Shown: one piece after another, positions 1 to 7,916 of the stretch
How the letters are laid out: each line of letters starts with the position of its first letter
How positions within the stretch are numbered: the stretch's first letter is position 1
DNA from: Rhodospirillales bacterium
GTDB lineage: Bacteria; Pseudomonadota; Alphaproteobacteria; CACIAM-22H2
Length of the DNA: 46,388 nucleotides
Reading direction: 5' to 3'
Assembly (NCBI GenBank): GCA_016794025.1
Contig: JAEUKX010000097.1
Span: 1 to 46,388, forward strand
Translations under genes and position numbers: made by a program
The notes under the pieces: generated by a model
Told to the model about the DNA's origin: nothing
Seen by the model: the letters and a program-made list of their open reading frames with translations, nothing else
Database searches by the model: none

Positions 1-797
1 TCGGCGTTGAAGCGGATGACCTGCACCTTGACGTGCTGGCCGATCGAGAGCGCTTCCGACGGGTGGTTGATGCGCTTCCAGGCGATGTCGGTGACGTGCA
101 GCAGGCCGTCGACGCCGCCGAGGTCCACGAACGCGCCGTAGTCCGTGATGTTCTTGACCACGCCTTCGAGGATCTGGCCTTCCTTGAGCGAGGCGACCAG
201 TTCCGAACGCTGCTCGGCGCGCGTCTCTTCGAGAACCGCACGGCGCGAGACGACGATGTTGCCGCGCGAGCGGTCCATCTTGAGGATCTGGAAGGGCTGC
301 GGGGTGCCCATCAGCGGGGTGATGTCGCGCACGGGGCGGATGTCCACCTGGCTGCCCGGCAGGAACGCGACGGCGCCGCCGAGGTCGACCGTGAAGCCGC
401 CCTTGACGCGGCCGAAGATGACGCCGGTGACGCGCGCGTTGTCCTTGAAGTTCTTGTCGAGCGCGCCCCACGCCTCTTCGCGGCGCGCCTTGTCGCGGCT
501 CAGCGAGGCTTCGCCGTGCTTGTCTTCCATGCGCTCGACGAACACATCGACCGTGTCGCCGGCCTTGAGTTCGACCGGCGCGCCCGGCGCGCCGAATTCC
601 TTGAGCGCCACGCGGCCCTCGGCCTTCAGGCCGACATCGATGACGGCATAATCGCCCTCGATCGCCACGATCGTTCCCTTGACCACGCGGCCGTCGAACG
701 AACCGCTGGCGCCCAGCGACTCCTCGAGCAGGGCCGCAAAATTCTCGCCGCCTGCCGGCGCGCTCTGCGCGCGGGCAAGATTGGAAGCCTTCGCCAT
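1..797 (-). CDS. rpsA: 30S ribosomal protein S1 (partial, C-terminus beyond window)
   Basis: Ribosomal protein S1 binds mRNA on the 30S subunit and helps initiation on structured messages. The 265 visible codons start MAKASNLARA and contain consecutive S1/OB-fold repeats with typical phrases such as VVKGTIVAI, GALDKNFKDN, GVIFGRVKGGFTVDLGG and GVVKNITDYGAFVDLGG-VDGLLHVTDIAW. The start is the ATG at 797, preceded by a purine-rich GAGAGGA site. The gene runs off the left edge, so the C-terminal repeats are not seen. It lies downstream of cmk in the same direction, the usual alphaproteobacterial aroA-cmk-rpsA order. Family assignment is secure. Confidence 0.97.
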   Translation of the reverse strand, partial: MAKASNLARAQSAPAGGENFAALLEESLGASGSFDGRVVKGTIVAIEGDYAVIDVGLKAEGRVALKEFGAPGAPVELKAGDTVDVFVERMEDKHGEASLSRDKARREEAWGALDKNFKDNARVTGVIFGRVKGGFTVDLGGAVAFLPGSQVDIRPVRDITPLMGTPQPFQILKMDRSRGNIVVSRRAVLEETRAEQRSELVASLKEGQILEGVVKNITDYGAFVDLGGVDGLLHVTDIAWKRINHPSEALSIGQHVKVQVIRFNA

Positions 798-886
798 TCT
801 GAAAAAATCCTCTCGCATTCAACGCCGGACGTCCGTAAGGCCCAATGCCTTCGGCCGACGCCGGGGCTGGAGTTCGCACCCGGGGA

Positions 887-1504
887 CTATCCCCGTGCGC
901 GTGTCTTCGCCGAAATGAGGCCGAGAGCCGTCCGGAACGCTTCGTCGGGATCGAGGGCGGACGTGTCGAGCACGTCGGCATCCGGTGCCGGCTTCATCGG
1001 GGCGTCAGCGCGTTCGCTGTCCCGCTTGTCGCGTTCCGCCAGGTCGGCGAAAACGGCCGCATATATAGGTGTTTCGCCCCGGCCGAGCAACTCGTTATAT
1101 CGGCGCCTTGCGCGGGCCTCGGGGCTCGCGGTCACGAACAGTTTCACTGTTTCCGGCCAGGGGCAGACGACGGTCCCGATGTCGCGCCCGTCGAGCACGG
1201 CGCCCTGCGGCTGCCGGGCGAAATTGCGCTGGAATTCCAACAGCGAGGCGCGCACGGCCGGGATCGCCGCGACGCGCGAGGCCTGCGCGCCGACGGCACC
1301 GCTGCGCAGGTCGGGGGCATCCATGTCGGTGATCCGGAAGGCCGCGGCCACGGCCTCGGGCGCCTCGCCCGTACGCAGGGCGCGCGCGGCGACCGCGCGG
1401 TAGAGCGCGCCCGTGTCCAGATGCGGCAGGCCGAAATGCGCGGCGAGCCGCTTGGCCAGCGTGCCCTTGCCGGCCGCCGCCGGCCCGTCGAGCGCGATGA
1501 TCAT
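887..1504 (-). CDS. cmk: (d)CMP kinase
   Basis: Cytidylate kinase phosphorylates CMP and dCMP with ATP in pyrimidine nucleotide recycling. The 205-residue protein begins [20 protein letters not shown], so the P-loop GPAAAGKGT lies at residues 7-15, followed by the nucleotide-monophosphate contact segment LDTGALYRA and the conserved [10 protein letters not shown]. Length is close to the usual 215-230. The ATG at 1504 overlaps the aroA stop codon in an ATGA arrangement, which fixes the start and indicates translational coupling. An inverted repeat (CGGGGA-3 nt-TCCCCG) covers the stop codon at 881-895. Cytoplasmic, housekeeping. Confidence 0.96.
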   Translation of the reverse strand: MIIALDGPAAAGKGTLAKRLAAHFGLPHLDTGALYRAVAARALRTGEAPEAVAAAFRITDMDAPDLRSGAVGAQASRVAAIPAVRASLLEFQRNFARQPQGAVLDGRDIGTVVCPWPETVKLFVTASPEARARRRYNELLGRGETPIYAAVFADLAERDKRDSERADAPMKPAPDADVLDTSALDPDEAFRTALGLISAKTRARG

Positions 1505-2871
1505 GGGCCGGTCGTGATCTCGCCGCCCAGCGTGCGCACGAGGTCGATGAAGCCGGGGAAGCTCGTGGCGATGGCGCCGATGTCGTCGACCGTGACGGGC
1601 TTCGCCGCGGCGAGGCCCATGACGAGGAAGCTCATCGCGATGCGGTGGTCGAGATGCGTCCGGATGCCGGGCGCGCCCGCGGCCATGCCGGGCGGCGGGC
1701 CGCCGCAGCCTTCCACGATCAGGTCGTCGCCCTCGATCGTCGCCTTGACTCCGCACGCCTCGAGCCCGCGCGCGATGGCCGACAGCCGGTCGCTCTCCTT
1801 GACGCGAAGCTCGTTGAGGCCGCGCATGACCGTGCGCCCGGTGGCGCACGAGGCCGCGACCGCCAGGATCGGATATTCGTCGATCATCGAGGGTGCGCGC
1901 GAAGCGGGCACGTCCACGCCCTTGAGGTTCGTGAAGCGCACGCCGATGTCGCCCACGGGTTCGCCCGCCTCGTTGCGCGCATCGCCGATGTCGAGCGTGG
2001 CGCCCATCTCGCGCAGGGTCTGGTAGAGGCCCGTGCGGCGCGGATTGAGGCCCACGTTGCGCACGCGCACCTCCGATCCCGGCACGATCAGCCCCGCGAC
2101 GAGCGCGAAGGCGGCCGAGGACGGATCGCCCGGCACGCGGATCTCGCGGCCGGTCAGTTCGGGCTGGCCCTTCAGCGCGATGCGCGTGCCCTGCGGCGTC
2201 TCGCGCACGTCGATCTCGGCGCCGAAATGGCGCAGCATCAGCTCGGAATGGTCGCGCGTCGCTTCCCTCTCGATCACGACCGTCGTGCCGGGTGCATTGA
2301 GCCCCGCGAGCAGGACCGCGCTCTTCACCTGCGCCGACGGCACGGGGACGACGTATTCGACGGGCACCGGCTCGGCCGCACCGATCACGGTCAGCGGCAG
2401 CAGAACCTTGCCCTCGGTCCGGCCGCGCGCCACGAAGCGCGCGCCGAATTTCTCGAGCGGGGTGGTCACGCGGCCCATCGGCCGGCGGCGCAGCGAGGCG
2501 TCGCCCGTGAAGACCGCGACAAGCGGGCTCGTGGCCACGACGCCCATCAGCAGGCGCGCGCCCGTGCCGGCATTGCCGAGGTCGAGCACGTCGGCGGGTT
2601 CCACCAGCGCGCCCACGCCGCGCCCGCGCGCGCGCCAGACGCCGGTCTTTTCCTCGCGCGTGATCTCGGCGCCCATCTGGCGCATGGCGGCCGCCGTGCG
2701 CAGCACGTCCTCACCCTCGAGCAGGCCGTGCACGACCGTCTCGCCCACGGCAAGCCCGCCCAGCATCAGCGAACGGTGCGAGATCGACTTGTCGCCGGGC
2801 ACGCCGATCGTGCCGGAAAGCGCATGGCCCGGCCGGCTGGTGGCGGGAACGGGCGGGGCGGCGCTCGACAT
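1501..2871 (-). CDS. aroA: 3-phosphoshikimate 1-carboxyvinyltransferase (EPSP synthase, class II-like)
   Basis: EPSP synthase joins shikimate-3-phosphate and PEP in the sixth step of the shikimate pathway. The 456-residue protein shows [18 protein letters not shown] near residue 18, the PEP-site loop [13 protein letters not shown] at 98-110, [42 protein letters not shown] and [11 protein letters not shown]. These phrases resemble the class II enzymes, such as that of Agrobacterium CP4, more than E. coli AroA. The loop has Gly102 where CP4 has its glyphosate-resistance Ala100. The ATG at 2871 is chosen because similarity begins just after it; upstream in-frame starts exist but add low-complexity sequence. 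It is coupled to cmk downstream. Confidence 0.96.
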   Translation of the reverse strand: MSSAAPPVPATSRPGHALSGTIGVPGDKSISHRSLMLGGLAVGETVVHGLLEGEDVLRTAAAMRQMGAEITREEKTGVWRARGRGVGALVEPADVLDLGNAGTGARLLMGVVATSPLVAVFTGDASLRRRPMGRVTTPLEKFGARFVARGRTEGKVLLPLTVIGAAEPVPVEYVVPVPSAQVKSAVLLAGLNAPGTTVVIEREATRDHSELMLRHFGAEIDVRETPQGTRIALKGQPELTGREIRVPGDPSSAAFALVAGLIVPGSEVRVRNVGLNPRRTGLYQTLREMGATLDIGDARNEAGEPVGDIGVRFTNLKGVDVPASRAPSMIDEYPILAVAASCATGRTVMRGLNELRVKESDRLSAIARGLEACGVKATIEGDDLIVEGCGGPPPGMAAGAPGIRTHLDHRIAMSFLVMGLAAAKPVTVDDIGAIATSFPGFIDLVRTLGGEITTGP

Positions 2872-3065
2872 GGGGCCTCGACGGAGAAAATGGTGAGGAT
2901 CGACGAGGGCTTGTAGCAACGCGCGCGGCGAGCGGCAACCGCCGCCCGAGCACCCGGCGGGCGCGGTTGACAGGGGGTCCGGGACGTGGCATGTCCCCCG
3001 CCCATTCTGGGGGGCCGGGCGCACACACGGGCGACGGCCCTGGCAGTGTCGTGAAGGAGCGATCG

Positions 3066-3386
3066 ATGGCGAAGGCCGAATGGGGTTTGAAGCGTACCTG
3101 CCAGTCGTGCGGTGCCCGCTTCTACGACCTGTCCAAGAGTCCGATCAGCTGCCCGAAATGCGGCGCCGAATACGACCCGGAAGTGCTTCTGAAGTCGCGC
3201 CGCGGCAAGCCGGCACCGGTCGTCCCCAAGCCCGCCCCCGTTGAAGAGCCGGAACCCGTCGAAGCGGAGGCCGCCGAGGGCGAGGAGGAAGAGGAAGACG
3301 CGGTGATCGAGGACACCTCGGAACTGGGCGAGGACGAGGAAGACGTCGCCGAGGTCATCGAGAACGTCGAGGACGAGGAGCGCTGA
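3066..3386 (+). CDS. TIGR02300-type FYDLN-acid zinc-ribbon protein
   Basis: This small acidic protein belongs to the alphaproteobacterial FYDLN_acid (TIGR02300) family, whose function is unknown. The 106 residues begin with a zinc-ribbon-like head: [14 protein letters not shown] and CPKCGAEYD provide two CxxC pairs within the first 40 residues. A Pro/Lys linker follows, then a strongly acidic tail rich in Glu and Asp from about residue 60 to the end. The ATG at 3066 follows a GAAGGAGC ribosome site. It is divergent from aroA and lies just upstream of the tRNA-Ala gene. Family membership is clear; any role is not. Confidence 0.93.
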   Translation: MAKAEWGLKRTCQSCGARFYDLSKSPISCPKCGAEYDPEVLLKSRRGKPAPVVPKPAPVEEPEPVEAEAAEGEEEEEDAVIEDTSELGEDEEDVAEVIENVEDEER

Positions 3387-3475
3387 GGCGGCAACCCGTC
3401 CCGCTGTTGACCGGGGCCGGCTTTCGCCATAAATAACGCCGCAGAACGGGGTCCCATCCCCGCTCGCACAGTTTC

Positions 3476-3551
3476 GGGGCCATAGCTCAGCTGGGAGAGC
3501 GCCGCAATGGCATTGCGGAGGTCAGCGGTTCGATCCCGCTTGGCTCCACCA
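3476..3551 (+). tRNA. tRNA-Ala (anticodon GGC)
   Basis: A complete 76-nt cloverleaf is visible: acceptor GGGGCCA pairing with TGGCTCC, D-stem GCTC/GAGC, anticodon stem CCGCA/TGCGG with loop ATGGCAT (anticodon GGC at 3509-3511), T-stem AGCGG/CCGCT with loop TTCGATC, and an encoded CCA end. The 3' part from 3505 is repeated at 12468-12514, marking the gene as the integration site of the downstream element. The integrated copy keeps the full tRNA intact. Confidence 0.98.
3505..3551 (+). repeat. attL core: 47-bp direct repeat (tRNA-Ala 3' segment)
   Basis: The 47 bp from the anticodon stem to the CCA end of the tRNA gene are identical to 12468-12514. Sequence diverges at once on both sides of each copy. 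This is the expected footprint of tyrosine-recombinase integration into a tRNA gene. Confidence 0.95.
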
Positions 3552-3559
3552 AGTAAAAC

Positions 3560-3599
3560 AAGGGCTTAGCCGGAAACGGCTAGGCCCTTTGTCTTTTTT
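3560..3599 (+). terminator. Element-borne terminator for tRNA-Ala
   Basis: A 13-bp stem (left arm 3560-3572, right arm 3577-3589, one G-U pair) with a GAAA loop is followed by a T-rich run. It sits 8 nt after the tRNA CCA end but inside the element, so it replaces the host terminator displaced to 12525-12554. Confidence 0.85.
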
Positions 3600-3620
3600 A
3601 GCTAGCACCTAGCTAGCACC
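3598..3620. repeat. Left copy of 23-bp end repeat (2 x TAGCTAGCACC)
   Basis: Two tandem copies of the 11-mer TAGCTAGCACC, preceded by T, form a 23-bp block identical to 12352-12374 and in the same orientation. It lies about 50 bp inside the attL core. Placement near both ends and tandem structure are typical of integrase arm-type binding sites. That role is inferred. Confidence 0.75.
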
Positions 3621-3667
3621 ATGGCGAAAATCGAGGGGTATATAGGGTCCGACCCGCGCCCAGTCGC

Positions 3668-3943
3668 TCAGTCGGAATCTTGCCCCGGCCAGTTGTCTAA
3701 ATTGCGTCTAGCCAGCCGCCCCAGTTCACGCAGCAAGCGTCGATCAGATATGGCCGCTGCCGAATAGTGGCCGTGCTTCCAGGCATTGCGATTTCCATTC
3801 GGCGCACCGCCACCTGCACCGTGCATCCGGCAGACCGCCCAGCCTTCAACCGGTCGATTGCGGCACCGCTCGCGCGTGCGTTTCGAGTGCGCTCGGCATT
3901 GGCTCGGTTGGATCGTGTTCGATTGTGCGCGCGTTCCCTTCAT
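3668..3943 (-). CDS. HGG-motif phage-type protein of unknown function
   Basis: The 91-residue protein has CRAHSKRTRERCRNRP, CRMHGAGGGAPNGNRNAWKHG and a basic C-terminal segment. This Cys-rich head plus HGxxxGAPxGNxNAxKHG signature recurs in small proteins of alphaproteobacterial prophages and islands, often near packaging genes. No catalytic function is established. The ATG at 3943 is preferred because AAAGGAAC precedes it at good spacing; a longer in-frame start exists at 4003. The start lies inside the upstream gene, overlapping it by 98 bp. It is the last gene of the leftward element operon. Confidence 0.75.
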   Translation of the reverse strand: MKGTRAQSNTIQPSQCRAHSKRTRERCRNRPVEGWAVCRMHGAGGGAPNGNRNAWKHGHYSAAAISDRRLLRELGRLARRNLDNWPGQDSD

Positions 3944-4607
3944 GGGGTTGTTCCTTTGAATTATCGGGCACCCCTCCCCCCTGGTGGCGGGCGTTGATCC
4001 CAACGACGGCTTGATTGGCTGAGACGTTCACATGCTGATGGACAACCCGGACCTCTTGCTTGCCCCGGTTCCGGTATTTCGAAAGCGCCTCTAACTGCGC
4101 GGCATAGGTCCGTTGCAATTGGTTCAATAGCCGCCCGTTGCTGTCCTGCTGAGTTACCGTTTCGCAATGCGCCAGTTTCCGATGCGCCGACATGATTGCT
4201 TCATGTGTCGCGACCATCTGCGTTATCAGGACCGCCTCGTGCGCGTCGGCAGGCGCCAGATCAGACACCATCGCCAGCATTCGGTTCGCCTGTAGTTCGC
4301 TTGGCTTGCCGTCAACGCGCGGCGCCATCTGGAGTAGGCCCGTAACGAGGGCCTCCGCACTTTCCAAGTCGCAGCCGCCAAAGGCGTTGGTCAGGCGCGC
4401 AGCGGTTACGGTTCCGGCGTCCCTGTCGCCGTCGTGCGCGCCAAGTGGCAGGAACCGTAGTTTTACGTCGCGTCCCTTCGCCTCCAACTTCATCTTCGGG
4501 GCGGCAGGCTTTGTCCTGGCACGTTCGAAGTACCGGTCAACGTCTGCCCGGTCGCGGTCGGTCATCTTGTACGGCTGCTGGATTTTTGCCGCTGCCTTAT
4601 CGGTCAT
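3846..4607 (-). CDS. Conserved phage/island protein of unknown function
   Basis: A 253-residue protein with no enzymatic motif. Its central and C-terminal segments (MLAMVSDLAPADAHEAVLITQMVATHEAIM, then LLNQLQRTYAAQLEALSKYRNRGKQ and HQHVNVSANQAVVG) match my recollection of a family common in alphaproteobacterial prophage remnants, with a YRNxGxQKVxVxHVxV signature. The ATG at 4607 follows GAGGTGATGCA, a strong ribosome site. It begins 4 bp after the preceding gene ends and overlaps the next by 98 bp. The C-terminal tail after about residue 215 is low-complexity and may be variable. No function is proposed. Confidence 0.8.
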   Translation of the reverse strand: MTDKAAAKIQQPYKMTDRDRADVDRYFERARTKPAAPKMKLEAKGRDVKLRFLPLGAHDGDRDAGTVTAARLTNAFGGCDLESAEALVTGLLQMAPRVDGKPSELQANRMLAMVSDLAPADAHEAVLITQMVATHEAIMSAHRKLAHCETVTQQDSNGRLLNQLQRTYAAQLEALSKYRNRGKQEVRVVHQHVNVSANQAVVGINARHQGGGVPDNSKEQPHEGNARTIEHDPTEPMPSALETHARAVPQSTG

Positions 4608-4611
4608 TGCA

Positions 4612-5193
4612 TCACCTCATATTCCAGATCGGTTGCGCCCCGTTCACGACAGCGGTTCGATAGAAGGTCTGGCGAGCACCGGTCGCACGGCTTCGCAATT
4701 CGGCCCGGTCGGCGTCCAACCGTTCGACCGTCCATTCGCCCTTGAGCAGCGCAACTAGGCCCGCCGCCGCATACCCGTTCGCAGGCTGGTCGGGATCGAT
4801 GCCAAAGCAATCCAGCACGCTCCACCCCAGCCGCGCCGCAGTCGCGCCGTGCCGGTCAAGAAAGACCGCCGCATCGTGATTCAGAGTTTCCCAGGCGGGC
4901 GCGGCGTAGGGCTCCGGCTTCGGCATGGTCGAAAGCCGCGCCAGTCCTTCGGCCCACTCGCGCGGATAGCCGCCGTCATATTCTGCGATGGCCGCGCGTT
5001 CCTCAAATTCGACCGGATCGGCGGGCACTTCAGAATTTGAGGTTGGAGGGTGCCTGCCTGCTAATTCTGCTAATCGTGCTAATTCACCAGCTGCGGCAAT
5101 CGTCGGCCCGTCCGATTTAGCATCTTTAGCAAGATTAGCAGGGGCAGGGGCCAGCGCTGCCAAATGCGCCCGACCATTGAAACGCGGGAACAT
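4612..5193 (-). CDS. Hypothetical element protein
   Basis: I do not recognise this 193-residue protein. It begins MFPRFNGRAHLAAL, has an Ala-rich N-terminal half, and a better ordered C-terminal half with WETLNHDAAVFLDRHG, ARLGWSVLDCFGI and ALLKGEWTVERLD. Similar C-terminal segments occur in proteins encoded beside DUF3987 genes in mobile elements. The ATG at 5193 overlaps the stop of the DUF3987 gene by one base (TGATG), which supports this start over longer in-frame starts to 5448 and indicates coupling. It may assist the replication module, but that rests only on position. Confidence 0.75.
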   Translation of the reverse strand: MFPRFNGRAHLAALAPAPANLAKDAKSDGPTIAAAGELARLAELAGRHPPTSNSEVPADPVEFEERAAIAEYDGGYPREWAEGLARLSTMPKPEPYAAPAWETLNHDAAVFLDRHGATAARLGWSVLDCFGIDPDQPANGYAAAGLVALLKGEWTVERLDADRAELRSRATGARQTFYRTAVVNGAQPIWNMR

Positions 5194-6683
5194 CAAGCAG
5201 CCTCCGCCTGGACGATCCGCCATTCCTTCGCCTTCGGGTCGGCAGGCACAAGCCAGCCGTGATCGATCAGGATGCCGACAACCTTGCGAGCCTCCGCCGC
5301 TTCTCTCACCTCGCCCGGCCCGCGCTGGTAAATGTCGGATAGCTTGAACGTCGCCTGCCCGCGCGTCCGCAGCCACGAAAGCACCTTCTCGGTGCGTCGG
5401 ATTTGCTCGGATATGGAAGCGCCCGCCAGAAGCCGTAGCGCTTCGCAACAGTAGTGCTCGGCAATCCTCGCCGCGCGGGTCATCGTGTCGGCATCGATCG
5501 ATTGGGCGTTCGGATTGTCAATCAGGGTCAGCACCCCTGCAATCCGCGCCGCCTGTTCGGCCAGCTTCGATCCGAAGGCTTTGATCGGTCGCAGCTCGCC
5601 GCCGTCGCCCAGCATCCCCTCGATATGATCTTGAAAGCCGGTAAATGCTCGCGCTGCGTCCGCGTCGAACGTCAACGCGGGCGGGTCCAGTTCATTTCGC
5701 TTCCCTTCGGCCAGCGGCAGTGGCATTTCGAGAATCGCCAGCAGCCGCCCCTCGTAACACTGGAGCGCCGCATAGGTTTCCGGGGCAACCTCGCGCACAA
5801 ATCTGGTTCCCGCCGTCGCTTTAGGCGCGACGATCAGCAGCCGCGCCAGCAGGCCAATGCTTTCCGCGTCGGGATCGCCCAGCAACTGATTCGCTATGCC
5901 GGTCTGGAGCATCAAGTGAAGCGACAGGCGCCGCCCGCTCAGCAGCAGCAAGCCGCCTTCATTCATGCGAACACGTTTAATCGGCTTTCCGTCCCAGGCG
6001 AGGTTTAGACCTGCCATCGTTCGAACCTTGGCCTCCGCACTCATTCCATGACCGCCGACGAATCCGCCGCCTTCGTCGCTGAACAAGCCCAGCGAAGCAT
6101 GGCCCTTCTGCATAACCCGGCACATGCCCTCCCATGTCGGCTCGGGCGCCGTCAGTAGCGGCGCCAGCGGTTCGATTGGCTCGGGTCCGATACTCTCCAA
6201 AGCGATTGCGAGGGCGCTCGCGTTTGGCTCGCCCTTGGCCTTTTTCAGAACCGCCTCGCGTGCCTTCTCCCAAGCCAGCTTCGCATTCTTGAACGAAGGC
6301 AGTTCGCAATCGTACTGGGCTTGGAGTGCCGTCTCCCTCCGGTTGATCGGCCCGAGTGCAATGCGGTCGCATTGGCTCTTGCGCTCGCCGCTTTCCGCAA
6401 TCGTCAGGCAGAACAGCGACAGGGGCGATGCTTGCCCGTGCGGCAGCTTGACGTTTCGCAGCCCCTGCACCGCGAGGGCCGCCGCTGCAAGAACCGACTG
6501 CGCGCACATGGCGAGCGGCGCCTGAACGCGGTCATGGATGGCGCGCGCCGCCGCCCCGAGTACGTCGCCCAGATCGTCAACCGGGTACGGTTCGGGATCG
6601 GGAACCTTGCGCGACAACGGCATTGGCGCTTGCGCCTGATAGACGAGCGCACCATTGATTGTGGCTTTGATCGGATCAGACAT
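5193..6683 (-). CDS. DUF3987 (YfjI-like) protein, putative ATPase of the replication module
   Basis: The 496-residue protein belongs to the DUF3987/YfjI family found in prophages and islands beside primases. A P-loop-like ESGERKSQ lies at residues 97-104, matching the family's SGERKS motif, and LGLFSDEGGGFVGGHG could be the acidic Walker B-like segment. The C-terminus (about 430-490) looks like a winged helix: VLSWLRTRGQATFKLSDIYQ. The ATG at 6683 overlaps the stop of the primase-like gene by 8 bp. A role as helicase or ATPase in element replication is inferred from the family and its neighbour. Confidence 0.88.
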   Translation of the reverse strand: MSDPIKATINGALVYQAQAPMPLSRKVPDPEPYPVDDLGDVLGAAARAIHDRVQAPLAMCAQSVLAAAALAVQGLRNVKLPHGQASPLSLFCLTIAESGERKSQCDRIALGPINRRETALQAQYDCELPSFKNAKLAWEKAREAVLKKAKGEPNASALAIALESIGPEPIEPLAPLLTAPEPTWEGMCRVMQKGHASLGLFSDEGGGFVGGHGMSAEAKVRTMAGLNLAWDGKPIKRVRMNEGGLLLLSGRRLSLHLMLQTGIANQLLGDPDAESIGLLARLLIVAPKATAGTRFVREVAPETYAALQCYEGRLLAILEMPLPLAEGKRNELDPPALTFDADAARAFTGFQDHIEGMLGDGGELRPIKAFGSKLAEQAARIAGVLTLIDNPNAQSIDADTMTRAARIAEHYCCEALRLLAGASISEQIRRTEKVLSWLRTRGQATFKLSDIYQRGPGEVREAAEARKVVGILIDHGWLVPADPKAKEWRIVQAEAA

Positions 6684-7590
6684 GCGCCACCGCCCGCGCC
6701 ATGTCATTGAAGTCCGTTCCTACACGGGGTGGTAGGGCAATCCGCACGCGGCGGCCTTGTCGGGCCCATCGTTCGGCGGCAGCCTCCGCCGCTTTCTGTC
6801 CAACCCCGTTCTCGTCGTGATCCGCCGCAATGACGAGATCGCTGGCAAGCGGCAAGTCTGGCAATGCGAGCGCCAGGATATTGTCAGCGAACATCGCCGC
6901 CCAGGTCGCAAGCCCCGTCGCATCGGCAACGCTCAGGCAGGTTTCCAAGCCCTCGCCAACGGCCATCGCAGGGGCAGCGGGCGCAAGTCGGATCGAAGCC
7001 CCGGCGACAGGCCCGAGAGTCTTTCTGTCCGGCGTCACGGGCGCCTTGCCGCTACCATCGGAGCGCAGGAACGTCCGATGGATCGCCACGACATTCCGGG
7101 AAGGCCAGCACGCCGCGCCGCAGACGACGGCAGGAAGTCGCAAGCCGGATTCCGAATGAACGGCAGCCGGACTGAATCTAATCGACGGGGGCAGCGTGCC
7201 CCGAATCCCGCGCACCTCGCGCAAGTATCGCTCGCCTACCGTGCCCGTGATCGGCTTCGCCGCCTGCCAGTCGCGCGCCGCGATTGCCGACATCCGCGCC
7301 GCACGCTCTTGCCGTTGCCGGTCGCGTTCGGCGATGCGCTCAATTGCAGTGGGATCGGGCGCACCGGACCCCACGCCGGAACCGCTCCATATGTCGCGCC
7401 TTTTGAGCGCGTCCAGAATAGCGCTGCCGTCCCGGCAGTTCGCGCACCAAAATAGTGCCCGCCTTTGTTCGCGTTCGCTCAGCGCAAACGCGCCGCGATA
7501 GCCGCAGGCCGGACAGTCGCCGCGCCAATGGTGTGCGCCACTGGCCTTGAGATTCAGCGCCCCCGCCAGGCGCCCCGCATTGTTTTCCAT
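6676..7590 (-). CDS. Zinc-finger/Toprim primase-like protein
   Basis: This 304-residue protein probably makes primers for replication of the element. Near the N-terminus two CxxC pairs (C26/C29 and C49/C52) form a CHC2-like zinc ribbon. A Toprim domain follows, with VGEGLET at 211-217 (Glu213) and AADHD at 255-259 (Asp257/Asp259), then TDFNDMAR near the end as in DUF7146/DnaG-like proteins. The start is the ATG at 7590, 8 bp after the AlpA-like gene; the longer open frame to 7959 runs through that gene. It is coupled to the DUF3987 gene downstream. Family is fairly secure; activity is inferred. Confidence 0.9.
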   Translation of the reverse strand: MENNAGRLAGALNLKASGAHHWRGDCPACGYRGAFALSEREQRRALFWCANCRDGSAILDALKRRDIWSGSGVGSGAPDPTAIERIAERDRQRQERAARMSAIAARDWQAAKPITGTVGERYLREVRGIRGTLPPSIRFSPAAVHSESGLRLPAVVCGAACWPSRNVVAIHRTFLRSDGSGKAPVTPDRKTLGPVAGASIRLAPAAPAMAVGEGLETCLSVADATGLATWAAMFADNILALALPDLPLASDLVIAADHDENGVGQKAAEAAAERWARQGRRVRIALPPRVGTDFNDMARAVAHV

Positions 7591-7598
7591 GATGCGCT

Positions 7599-7805
7599 TC
7601 AGGCCGCGTCCGGCGAACGCTGAGACGTATTGGAGCGCCGCAGGCTCGCAAGCCATCGGTCCAGTTCTGCGCGTGCATAGATGACGGCGCGGCCAGCCTT
7701 TGAATAGCCAGGGCCGTCGCCCCGCAGCCGCATTTTCGCTAGCGTCGATTCCGCTAGTCCAAGGTATTGCGCCGCGTCGGGCGCTCGATAATTCAACTTT
7801 TCCAT
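7599..7805 (-). CDS. AlpA/excisionase-family DNA-binding protein
   Basis: A 68-residue helix-turn-helix protein of the AlpA/HTH_17 type. The segment YRAPDAAQYLGLAESTLAKMRLRGDGPGYSKAGRAVIYARAELDRWLAS shows the typical order: AAxYLG helix, STLxKMR recognition helix, GPxYxKxGR wing and a Y-xxxLDxWL closing helix. Such proteins regulate integrase genes or act as recombination directionality factors. The ATG at 7805 follows GCGAGGAAGG. It is the first gene of the leftward replication operon. It could be the element's excisionase or an operon activator; the sequence does not decide between them. Confidence 0.88.
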   Translation of the reverse strand: MEKLNYRAPDAAQYLGLAESTLAKMRLRGDGPGYSKAGRAVIYARAELDRWLASLRRSNTSQRSPDAA

Positions 7806-7916
7806 TGCCTTCCTCGCTTGTCGCCGCCCCGGAATTGCCGGGCCACGCGAGGTACGATGCGAAATTGGAGTTAAAGTTGAAACCGATAATGAATTTCTGG
7901 ATTCCGGAAATTCGAC

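Noticed and set aside
3621..3760. Short plus-strand ORF starting right after the left 23-bp block
   Set aside because: Antisense to the HGG-motif gene, no ribosome site (it directly follows the repeat) and no recognisable motif.
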